NCBI GenBank assembly: GCA_963575745.1
Contig: CAUYUJ010015948.1
Span: 60,861-124,860, forward strand
Source: Prorocentrum cordatum
Lineage: Eukaryota > Sar > Dinophyceae > Prorocentrales > Prorocentraceae
Direction: 5' to 3'
DNA length: 64,000 nt
Shown piece after piece: positions 55,301-64,000 of the stretch. The notes under the pieces were generated by a model. The model had not been told where the DNA came from. It did not search any database and worked only from the letters and a program-made list of their open reading frames with translations. Made by a program: the position numbers and the translations under genes. The stretch's first letter is position 1, and each line of letters begins with the position of its first letter.

Positions 55301-56400
55301 CGTTGTCGTCATGTGAACCGCCTGAAGCCCGCGACGGCGGAGGCGGCACCGCAGATAAATGAATGCATGGCGCACAATACGCTGGAGGGGGCGGTACAAA
55401 CCACAACGGCGGCATGCTTGGCAGGTAGGGTGGGAGTTGGAGGTCGGCGGTCAATGGACCTGCTGGTCATTAGCTGGTGGTCTGCTGGTCGGTGTACTGT
55501 GTGGCCTGCTGGTCAGTGGCTTTGCCAGTCAGTCGGTGGTTTGTGGGTCCGCTAGTCGCTGGGTCGGCGAGTCGGTGGGTGTGCTGCTGTATTGGGTGCT
55601 GCCGTGGGCGAATCTACATGGCAAGAAGTAGCGAAGATGGCGATGTCGGCGAATGATGGTGGCCGTTACCGCCTCGCTGCGTTGCCCATGCGACGGATGG
55701 CCGAACGGTGCCTATGCGTTGATGGCCTAATCTCGGTCTCGTAGCCGCTCTTCGTCTTGTAGCGGTGCCGGTGCTTCATCGCAGGCTCCACGTCCGCCAT
55801 GGCACGGCGGGCGCCACTCTTGGGCGTCGCCCCGAGCGGTAAAGCGGACGCGCCCCAATCGTTCGGGCGCAGACGCCTCCTCCTCCTCCCACTCCTCCTC
55901 CATCTCCTCATCCGATGTGATCATGCGAGTCCGCGGGCCGAGGAGGCTCCGAGCCCTTCCCCAGGGGGGCCGTGGAGCGCCCCAGGTCCATTCCCTAGCG
56001 CCCGGGGGCCCAGACGCGGCCTGTCGGGTCGGAGCAGTGGACGAGCTTCAGGGGCTGAACATACCCGTCGGTCGGCGACGAATGGGCCTCCACGGCCCCT
56101 TTTTGGCGACGACTGGGCGATTCTGGGCCCCCCCCCCCTGGGCCTGCCCCCGCGTCGCGAGCAAATTGCAGCGCCATGAAGAATCACGACCAGAGCCCTA
56201 GACCCTACATGTCGGTCGGAGGAAGCGGGTAGAAACATGAAGTAGGAACGCAGTGGACGTAGACTGGGTTTCCGCCCGCCCCCTGAAGAGAAGGGAAGAG
56301 GGGGAACCGCTCGGGTCTTGAAGTAGGAAGCCGGCTCCATCAGATTGGGATCTGGGAGCCCAGACATGCCGACTGTCAACGGACGGGCGAATACTAAGTA
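55301..56400. other. Spacer between repeat block and Copia element
   Basis: GTCGGTGG and GCTGGTC words fade out by about 55600. Afterwards the DNA is ordinary and GC-rich. A frame from the Copia polyprotein stays open on the minus strand down to 55921, but the part below about 56500 has no recognisable domain. No long terminal repeat could be found, because the other end lies outside the window. Confidence 0.4.
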
Positions 56401-56589
56401 CACGCCCGTCAATTGACAATAAATTGTCTCGATCTGGGTCCTCAATCCTCTGTCCGGGCTTCCCGCTCGCTCGGCGTTGACGACTGCGGCGACGGCCTCC
56501 GCGAGGACGGCCTGGGCGCGCGGCGCGTGAGAGGAGAGGCGGGGGGACGACTGGAGGACACCATCACCACCGCCACCCAGTCCAGGAGG

Positions 56590-57285
56590 AGCGAGCTCAT
56601 CCCAGTAGTCCTTCCACGTAATCCATGCTCCTCCGGCCAGGACCCGACGAGAGGCGGACTGGGAACGATCCTTGAGACCGGGAGTCTCCCGATGGTGGCC
56701 CACCTCGGCGTCTTCGTCTATGGATATTCGCTTCCCACTTGACATGAGGTCGAAGAGGGCGGCGTTACATTTAGTAACATCGTCCTTGATCAGAGCGTCC
56801 ACCGGCATCCTGCCGCGTGGTATCCACCGTGCACGTCCTCGAGCACGGCCGAGATATTCACGCATGATGGTAAGATCCAGAGCAGTTCGGCGATCACGTG
56901 CTGAGGCATTGCCTTCCTTCTGCATCGCATCGTAGATGGACTTGGCGTCCACGGCGTGGACGTGTTGTTCACGGGGGCCAAATCTACAATCTCGTCTCAG
57001 CACAGTCGTGAAAGGTCCCGAGGCAAGAACGCAATCTCGCAGACTGACGTCTCCAAAGACGACGTCGCGGTGCAGCGCCTGATGGTCCTCCACCTCTGCC
57101 ACGGCTGCCGAAAGAGCCCGCGTCTCTCCGGCAAGCCTGGACGGGGCCTGACGCCGTAGCTCCCTGCTCCTCCATTCAAGGATGGACGCCATGACAGCTC
57201 GATTGTCCACCGCTGACTTGTCCGCGGCCAGGGCCACCCAGGCTCCCTGGGTGCGGTCAGCTGGCAGTCTGGTATCGGCTGTCAA
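56590..57285 (-). pseudogene. Copia RNase H domain
   Basis: Contains AWVALAADKSAVDNRAVMAS, SRLAGETRALSAAVAEVE, VHAVDAKSIYDAMQKEG, RRTALDLTIMREYL and WIPRGRMPVDALIKDD. These correspond to the Copia RNase H order (E in the ETRAL helix, D in DAKS, closing R.PVDALIK). It removes the RNA strand during reverse transcription. The frame differs from that of the RT, so a frameshift lies near 57270. Confidence 0.75.
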
Positions 57286-58111
57286 AGTCTCGGCCGAACC
57301 CGCTCCACCTGCATCGCAAAAACAAGCATTTTAAAAAGGCAAGTATTTCGGGGTCGAGGCGCCGCGCGATCGGACCTCTGGAGGCCGTGGGCCGGAGGTG
57401 CTTGGCGAGCTTGTTGGCGCAGGCGACATCAGACGCCGTGGGCGGCCTCAGCTTTCTGGCTAGGATGCTGGCCGCTCCCGCAGCCTCGGGCCGGGGCTCT
57501 CGACCCACCAAGTTAAACGTGTAGACGAGAGACCGCAAAGCCTTGAACCCTTCAGGCTCCAGAGGTGAGTTTTTGGTTGGACAAACGGCCCCGGGCCAAG
57601 GTGCGCGGACGAACCTCCTCCAGGACATCTCTTGGTCGATGGCGACCTTCCCTGGGAGAGAAGACGCTCGTCTTCCGGCGAAATCTACGGGGCTGGCATG
57701 GCAATCTCGATACTTGCCGAAGCGGGACCGCTCTTCCAACACTCCTCGGACCCAGGGCCTAGAGGAGGCACTGGCGCTGCCGATGGAGAAATCATCGGCC
57801 TCCAACGGCATCGTGTTCTGAATAGTTCCGTCTCGGCCGTATTTGATCCACCAACGCGGCTCCAGTGGACTGCGCGCAGATCCGTGCCTCTCCAGATAGC
57901 CTACTACCGTGCGACGCAAGGCCAAGGGCGCATCGTCCAGCCCGCGCGCGTTCGCCAAGAGGTGGACCAGAGAACCGGGCTCGACCTCGATCCCCTCGCA
58001 CGGCTCCACGTAGATCTGGCCATGGGACCTGGTCATGGGGTCGGACTGGGTGAAGGCATTCTTGACATCGGCTGCCCCCTTACATTCCGAAGTTAACCAC
58101 GACCTGGGCAA
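57257..58111 (-). pseudogene. Copia reverse transcriptase domain
   Basis: Contains ADVKNAFTQSD (first catalytic Asp), IYVEPCEGIEVEPGSL, ARGLDDAPLALRRTVVGYL (usually YGL..AP), LEPRWWIKY and LEADDFSIGS, which stands where the family has a xVDD box. The second half (SRFGKYRD to LARKLRPPTASDVACANKL) corresponds to the connection before RNase H. Catalytic Asp residues are retained, but several conserved positions are changed. Confidence 0.8.
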
Positions 58112-59100
58112 ACGTCATAGAAAACGAAGTCTGGGGGGTGGGGGCATGCGCGGCGAGAGACCCCGAGACCGGGCCCTTGTGCCCGTGGACGCACCGGCGT
58201 GATTTAGCCTCGGGCTCCACGAAGGTGCCTTCCACCGGCTTCCACCTCCGGACCATGCGGCTCGAAATGGTCCTGTCGGCGTTGTACTTGCGGATCGTCG
58301 CCGCCTGGTCCGGTGGAACGACTCGGACGCCCGCAGACTGCAGCGTCGCCTGCCACTCCTTCCTGTCGGAGGCCTGGAATTCGTGCCTCTCTTGAGGCGC
58401 GAGCTCCTTGAAAGTGATCTCTTCCCCCGGGCTGGCAGCAAAGGTGTCTCCGCCCTGACCGTCCTGGCTGGTGCGCCCGACCCGTGGTGCTGGATTGGCC
58501 AGCCCGGGCGGTGGCGCCTCCTTGCGGTCCCGGGGCCGCCCAGAAATCTTCCGTCTCTTCGACCGCGCCTTCCAGCCTTCCTCGTTGTCCTGGGGGTCGA
58601 GACCTGGTCCAGGGCTCGAGAGCCTGGATTCTTTCCTGCGCGGAGCGTTTTTGTTCGTGCCCGGCCTCGATGGGTCCTCGGTCCGAATCGGGCGGCCCCT
58701 GGCCTGGGGGAGGAAGCGACCGAGCACCCGGGCCACCGCCGCTACCACCAAGAACAGTGGAAGAAGGTTGAGGAGAAGAAGGAAAGGACTGACCAACGGA
58801 GGGGTCGAAGGAGACAGGAACACCAGCCTCGAGGGCCCTGGCCCTCTTGAATTTGGGCGGCGCGCTCTCGGCGCGCGCCCGGATGCGCGCCGGGACGTCG
58901 TCGCTCCTCGGCGGCCTCGGAGGGGGGCCCGGCGGCCCGGTCGCAGATGGAGCAGGGGCCGGAGGCTCTGGTCCGGGGGCCGCGTCTGGCTCTGGTCTGG
59001 TCGATGTCAGCCTGGGCGGCCTGGTCCCAGGCATCCTCAGGCGGGGGGCCCTCTCGTTGGACGTCGACCGCCGTCGCGCGGCGAGCCTGGGCAGCCTGGA
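58112..59100 (-). other. Linker between integrase and reverse transcriptase
   Basis: Low-complexity Arg/Pro/Ala-rich reading in every minus-strand frame. This is the usual place of a variable linker in the polyprotein. No domain is recognised, and the frame shifts here at least once (near 58800). Confidence 0.5.
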
Positions 59101-60135
59101 GAAGGTCCTGCCGGCGAGGGTCCTCGGCCAGCTGATGCCCATATTCGTCCTTGGGACTGGCCAGCCGGACCTGTTCGGAGGAAAATTTCCACAGGCGAGC
59201 CCGGACCGCCACCCTAGCAGTGCCGCCCTCGGCCAGCACCGCGACCCCGGGACCAGTCCATCCAGCTCTACGTCTACCCAGGAAGTCGGCTCTTGTGGAG
59301 ACCCTAATGAATTTGCGCCACATGAACACCCACTGGCCTGGGGTAAACTTCCTGGATCCAAGAGTCCTGGCCCTGGCCGCCCGAGAGATTTTGTCCCGGG
59401 AGGTGGCCTCCATGGCCAATCTTCGGCGGCCGCTCGGATGGCCTGGGCCCGGGCGTTTTCGGCGCTAGCCTCGTCTTGTTCTGACGCCGGGCTGGCAAGG
59501 TCTCGCCATCCGGGAATGGCTATGGTCGCCGGGCAGAACATCGTGAGGGAGGCGGGGATTTTCGCCAAACACGAGCTGGAGCGGTGAGAAACCTCCTCTG
59601 TGACAGAAAACGGTTCTTGTGAGACGTGGGCTCGAATATTGAATCATCGAGCTCCTGGGGGTTGGCTGGCAAGGTCGACCCTGCCTCTAGCTCTATTCAC
59701 ACTCGGTCCTTAATCCAGCCTCCGTGTCTCTCGACCCTCCCGTTCTGCCAAGGGGGGTCAGCATCTCGCGCGTGGTGAAAAATCCCCCACTGCTCCAAAC
59801 CTCGAGCGAAACGGGCACCGAATTCCGAACCGCCGTCGGGGGTGATCAGATGCGGCGCACCCAGCGGGCGGATCCATGACTTCACAAACTCGGACCATGC
59901 CGCGACAGCCGTGGCGCTCTCGACTCGGCAGACCACCTGAATATTGGATCCGTAGTCTACTATATCCAGGTAGGGATGCGTCACGCCCTGGAACATTATA
60001 TAGAACAGGTCCACCCCGACAGCATGATTGAATTTGAAGGTCCGGGGCGGAGCCGCGCGTCGATGGGCCCCCGATTTCGACCGCTCGGCGCAGTCTGAGC
60101 AGACGAAGTGCCTCCGGGCCCACCGGGTGAGTCCC
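59100..60135 (-). pseudogene. Copia integrase
   Basis: The N-terminal zinc region is partly readable (LTRWARRHFVCSDC). The core follows: VGVDLFYIMFQGVTHPYLD (first Asp), LITPDGGSEFGARF (second Asp) and WQNGRVERHGGWIKD (Glu), so the D,D,E triad is intact. After a frameshift near 59640-59420 the C-terminal domain has FTPGQWVFMWRKF and AGWTGPGVAVLAEGG then RLWKFSSEQVRLASP. Integrase inserts the cDNA into the genome. Confidence 0.8.
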
Positions 60136-60313
60136 TGCTTAGCTCCTCCTGCCCGCAGCGCCCGAAAATAACTTGTTCTGACGGTTCGGACTCTGGCTCT
60201 TCGGCCTTGGGGACCTTGGCTCTAGACTGTTGGGGCGGTCGGGTCTCCTGCTCGTCCTCGCTCTGATCGGAGCCAAATGGCTCCTCCGGGTCCCCGTCGC
60301 CAGCTTCCTCGGC

Positions 60314-61168
60314 TTACGCGGGGTAGCCCTCCGCCAGCTCCGCCCGCAAGGCCTGCCTGGCCCTCGAGGCTCCGGACCGGTGCTCGGGCGCGGCGCGAGC
60401 CGCGGCGTTGACAAAATGATGGGTGTATCTTTCGGCCTTGGCGGTGACGGAGCCACCTCCCAGCGCGGCGTGGGTGTGTCCGCCCGCGCGCAGGTGCCCG
60501 TCCAGAAGGTGCAGCACCTGAGGGTGATTGCTGAGGATGCCCGTGGGTTTCTTGTTGAATCCTCGGCCGTCGATCTGAATACCGAATCGACGCATGTCGA
60601 CCCTGATTCGCTGGGCCCTGGACATGCCCCAGACCAGCCTAACAGCGCGCGTGTCCCAAGGGGTAGCGCGCAGGAGATACTCAAACACGAAGTGGCGCCC
60701 CTGCTTCGCCTGATAGGCGGCGATCTCCATGCGCAAGGTCAAGTCCCTAAGACCCTCGGACACCAGGCGATCCCATTCGACCGGGCCCATGCGATCGCGA
60801 TTTAAACGACTGATCGCCGAGAACGCCTTGCACTCCGAACATAACCAGATCACCTCAGGACGCTCGATCTTGATCCTTTGCCAAAATCGTTCCACCTCGG
60901 ACTTCCGAAACGAATCCCATCCGGTCTTGAAGTCCCCAGTTGTCTCCTTTCCCAGAGGGGCCCCTCGCCTCGCCGCGGCAGGGGAGATGCGAAGAGGAGA
61001 GAAGACCTCCATAAAGGCCACCTTAGACCTAGCCCCAGCTCCCGGACCACCCTGCTTGAGCCACTCGAGGCCCGCAAGAACCCCCGTCGCGGCAGCTCCC
61101 GCCTCGCCGAGGGATAGAAAGAGTGGCCTCTTGGGCTCTCGCGGTCGCTCGCGCCAGAGGCGGCGCAA
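60314..61168 (-). pseudogene. Methyltransferase-like domain of the Copia polyprotein
   Basis: AFMEVFSPLRISPAAARRG, TGWDSFRKSEVERFWQRI, VIWLCSECKAFSAISRLN, QGRHFVFEYLLRATPWDT, MFG-like FGIQIDGRGFNKKPTGILSN, and HTHAALGGGSVTAKAERY. In related dinoflagellate Copia elements, as I remember them, the third block reads LxPPCxxFS and the fourth FEHP. The spacing of MEVFSP, PPC.xFS and FE. is like motifs I, IV and VI of C5-cytosine methyltransferases. Here the Pro-Cys has become Glu-Cys. Function is unknown and the methyltransferase link is inference. Confidence 0.55.
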
Positions 61169-61268
61169 CTGCGTGCCATGGAAGCTGATGCAATGTGCGC
61201 GGGCCTCTCTGAGGCTCTGGACTCTAATTCTGCAGGCTGCAGCACCTCCTGACTTGGCAAAGACTGTC

Positions 61269-62123
61269 TTACAATTGAACCTTGCCGTCGAGGTCTTCCA
61301 GCATTTCCCCAGGTGCCTCGTCCTGGACGGTCGTCGGTGCCTCGGTCGAGGTCGTTGTCATTGTTCCTGGCGGTCCTCCTCCGTTGGGAACGTCGCGCCT
61401 CCTTGGGGGGTGGGAGGATCCTGCGTCGCGCCGCCGCCCTGGTTGGCCACGTGGACCAAACCCATCGCGGCCGCCCCGATCTGCGCCACCATCTGCGCGA
61501 GCTGGCCCACCGACTGCTCGACAGTCGTCATCGACACGGTCAGGGCGGACATCTGCTCGGTGAGGTGGTCGAGAACGTTGCCCATGGGCTCCGAGGTCTC
61601 CAGGATGCGTCGAATCCGCGTGATGCCCTGCTGTATCAGCTGCAGTCCCTCCTCCACCTGGCCAGGGTTCTGGAAATGAGCGCTGCTCACATAATGCGCC
61701 ATCTGCTCGATGACCTCCCGAATCTTGCCGAGCGCCTGCAGCCCCTCTGGCACCTGGTAGAGCTGCCACTGGAGCGACTGGAGGTAGGCGTTCAAGTCGC
61801 TGGCCGTCTGCAGCGCCGCCGAGCCTGCCTTGAAGCCCGGGTCCTCCTGGAGCACCTGAACTGCTCGCTCTGCTGAAGCCGCCTCTCTGCGCGCGGCTTC
61901 GGCTGCCGACTCGACTCCGGCTTCTGGGGGGGGCCGTCTCGTTCTCGTCTCGCCTCGTGAACGACATCTTGAGCCCGCAGAACCGACGCTTCTGTCCCGT
62001 GCAGTACTGGTTGCCGTGCCTGATGATCTGCGAATGGTTGCAGTTTGGCCTCAGCTTCGGCGGAGGGGACTTCGCGGGCTCCCCCTTCAGAGGGGTGACA
62101 CTGGGTGGCGCCCTCGCTGGCAT
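61269..62123 (-). pseudogene. Copia zinc-binding motif and helical region
   Basis: CNHSQIIRHGNQYCTGQK then RRFCGLKMSF looks like a small Cys/His zinc site. In a second frame (61855-61358), NAYLQSLQWQLYQVPEGLQ, IREVIEQMAHYVSSAHFQ and NVLDHLTEQMSALTVSMTT form an amphipathic helical stretch ending in a Gly/Pro/Thr tail. The upstream linker (62124-62978) is Pro/Ala/Gln-rich with LMTRVQAQAAKAPDG and no domain. I assign this to the polyprotein by position only. Confidence 0.45.
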
Positions 62124-62978
62124 CGCGGGCCTGGCCGCGCCTCCGGCTCAAGCGGCAGCCGCGCCTGGCGGGGGCTGACCCGCTGCCATGGCCGTCGCTG
62201 CCCACGGTGTCGAGCGAAACGGCGGATGACTGCTGGATGCCGCTGCTGGGTTCGGCCCCGGAGGTGGCTTCTTCGGGGGCGGAGGCGGCCCGAGTGGCAT
62301 CAGCTGGTGCTCTAAGGTCATCAGAGGCGTGCCGTCCGATAGGTGTCCGATCACCGCCGTAGAGGGTGCGCCATCGGGTGCTTTGGCTGCCTGGGCCTGA
62401 ACCCGCGTCATGAGCTGAGGAGGTACCTGGCTCGGCGTGCCAGGTTGAGGCTGCTGAGACGTGCCGGCTGTTGTCGCCCCCGTTGTCGAGCCCTGGTCGA
62501 CCGTCATAGCTGCCCCATCTGATGTCGCAGCTCCTCCGCTCTGCTGCCCCTGAGTCTGCCCGAGGAAGCTCGGACTGGCCCTCGCCTGGAAGAACAAGGC
62601 CATCACCGTCCAGAGGATCCAGTGCATTGTGGCCGCACCACTGGACAATGCCGACAGGGGCTCTCGGTCGGCTGTCGGCGCGAGAAGATGTCGAGGTCTG
62701 AAGGCGAAGGTTCGAGCCAGAAGTGGCTGCGGAGATCAGGCCCGCCAGTGCCTCAAGTCGTCGGGCTAGCGCGGGTTCGATGGCTCCGCCTGGGTTGACG
62801 TTCCTGTCGCTGAGGGCCTGCGCTTGACGACGGAAAGATCCTGAGGCCGACGCCCTCTCTTGGCGGGCTCGCTGAGCCTCGGGCCCGAGGGGGAAGGCGA
62901 AGAGGACTGCGATAAGGAGCGTGGCCGAGCGCGCCGTAAGGGGATCCCAACCGTCCAAGGCCCCCCCCGATCGTAGTC

Positions 62979-63870
62979 CTACTCGTGCCCCTTCTTGACC
63001 TGGCCCCCGGGCAACTTGACCCAATCCTGGAATTGCCTCTGGGGGCCCGGGGGGGGGGGCACATGCATCGCCAGTGTGCCGTCGGCCAGCATCCTCGGGG
63101 GCGCGTCATTACCAGGCATGAATGACTTCTCCGCGAGAAAAGGGTAGCGCCTGAGCACAGCCGCCGGCTCCTTGGCCGGCTGGCCCAAGGCGCGAACCGC
63201 CTCGACCATGCGGTGGCCGGGGCCCGAACGAGTCACATCAATAGAAGCTTGCAAGGTGCCTGGCCGGAGCTCGTCGCCGGGCAGGTCTACCGCGCTCTCG
63301 AGAAAATCCAAAATATTAGCGCTCAGAACGTGCGGCGCCGTCTCTCCCAAGACTATCGCGTCTATAATGCCGAGCGCTCCGCCCGAGCATAAAATGAAAA
63401 AACCGCACCGGTAACCTTGGCGGGGCCGCCCGCGCCGCGGGCCCGCCGGGCGCGCGCTCAGTGCTTGGGGGGGATCTCCACGCGGCGCAGCCCGTGTGTC
63501 GCCAACGCCTCCGACTCCCGATTGAGCGCCTCGAGGCCGATCAGGTCGGCGCCGGCGCCGGAGTCCATCAACCCCAGGGTGGCGGAGGCCGCGAGGTGGA
63601 CTGAGTTCGCGGTGATCTCCTCCTCCACTTCCTGCCGGGCAGCGCCCGACCAGTGAGCGCCGCCTCCGCTGCCGCCGGAGGCCAGGCCGTCGGGCGTGTA
63701 GGCCGAGGCCCCTCGACGAAGTCGGGCCTTCTTGATGCCCGGCTCCTTCTTGCTCATCTCCTTCTTGGCACTGCCAGCGTTGGGGCACTCCCGGCCCCGG
63801 TGGCCCTTCTCGTAGCGCAACTTGCACTTGGTCACCTTCATGAGCTGCTCCTGTGATGAGAATCGCCGTC
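62979..63870 (-). pseudogene. Copia zinc knuckle and aspartic protease
   Basis: SSQEQLMKVTKCKLRYEKGH then RGRECP is a CCHC knuckle with its second Cys replaced by Arg. The protease follows: ATLGLMDSGAGADLIGLEAL, with active-site DSGA. A TGA ends this frame at 63458. The domain resumes in another frame near 63420 (FFILCSGGALGIIDAIVLG, HVLSANILDFLESAVDLPG). It continues to DWVKLPGGQVKKGHE at 62979. The protease would cut the polyprotein; the break makes this copy non-functional. DNA from 63870 to the right edge is Arg/Asp-rich, without a domain. Confidence 0.75.
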
Positions 63871-64000
63871 TCCCTGCAGGCGGCCGCCGTCCTGCGCCGC
63901 CTCCTCGTGCTTGTCGACCTCGTCCCGGTCGCCCTCCTCCGCGCCCGTCTGGGCGAGCCTGGGGAGGGGCCGCGCGGCCCTGGCCCTCGGGGCCGAAGTG

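Larger units (their letters stand above)
56400..63995 (-). mobile_element. Copia-type retrotransposon, decayed, 5' end off-window
   Basis: Read on the minus strand from the right edge: zinc knuckle and protease (63870-62979), Pro/Ser-rich linker, zinc-binding motif and helical region (62123-61269), methyltransferase-like domain (61168-60314), integrase (60135-59100), reverse transcriptase (58111-57257) and RNase H (57285-56590). Integrase before RT is the Copia order. The frame changes about eight times and there are stops, so the copy is dead. Gag and the left LTR would lie beyond base 64000. The segment order matches what I know of dinoflagellate Copia polyproteins. Confidence 0.8.

Noticed and set aside
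56413-59587. Several 100-250-codon plus-strand frames
   Set aside because: They lie opposite the Copia integrase, RT and RNase H regions and have no domain of their own.
61792-63024. 410-codon minus-strand frame inside the Copia element
   Set aside because: Arg/Ser-rich shadow. Recognisable polyprotein segments lie in other frames of the same strand.

Overview
The window looks like nuclear DNA of a dinoflagellate. Five gene starts carry a fossil of the dinoflagellate spliced leader. Several coding segments match protein types I associate with dinoflagellate genomes: orphan multi-exon proteins, Dcm-like cytosine methyltransferases, and Copia and LINE retroelements. Arrays of AGCTTA- and TAGCA-type words fill much of the rest. 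The arrays and composition suggest something close to Prorocentrum, but that placement is memory-based inference. No rRNA, tRNA, CRISPR or prokaryote-type operon was seen.

Layout. 1-10 kb: repeat-rich DNA with a 64-bp tandem array, a decayed LINE fragment, two copies of a MITE-like element and two fold-back elements. 10.3-15 kb (minus strand): a nearly complete LINE with ORF1 (coiled coil plus RRM-like) and ORF2 (endonuclease plus reverse transcriptase), broken by a few lesions. 15-18.3 kb: no recognisable gene. 18.3-46.3 kb (all genes on plus): C5-methyltransferase copy 1, a Cys-rich orphan gene, a hAT/BED-like eight-exon gene, a second multi-exon orphan gene, C5-methyltransferase copy 2 and a short WW-domain gene. 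Between and inside them lie several copies of an array-filled mobile element (family E), a minisatellite composite (S-T) and a repeat called R here. 46-48.4 kb: purine and pyrimidine tracts. 48.4-55.3 kb: a repeat block with long Pro/Thr/Ala-rich open frames. 56.4-64 kb (minus strand): a decayed Copia-type polyprotein (zinc knuckle, protease, zinc-binding and helical region, methyltransferase-like domain, integrase, reverse transcriptase, RNase H), cut by the right edge.

How it fits together. The plus-strand genes look like retroposed mRNAs, because leader fossils sit 18-50 nt before their ATGs. Yet at least one leader-bearing gene has seven introns. Those introns hold homopurine or homopyrimidine tracts, often lie between short direct repeats and sometimes start with GA or GC. 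This suggests introner-type gain after retroposition. One E copy (33368-34258) interrupts a repeat whose uninterrupted homologue is at 23584, which marks E as mobile. Almost every coding unit carries a stop or frameshift, often at a G/C homopolymer. Either these are decaying copies or some indels are assembly errors; only reads or transcripts can decide.
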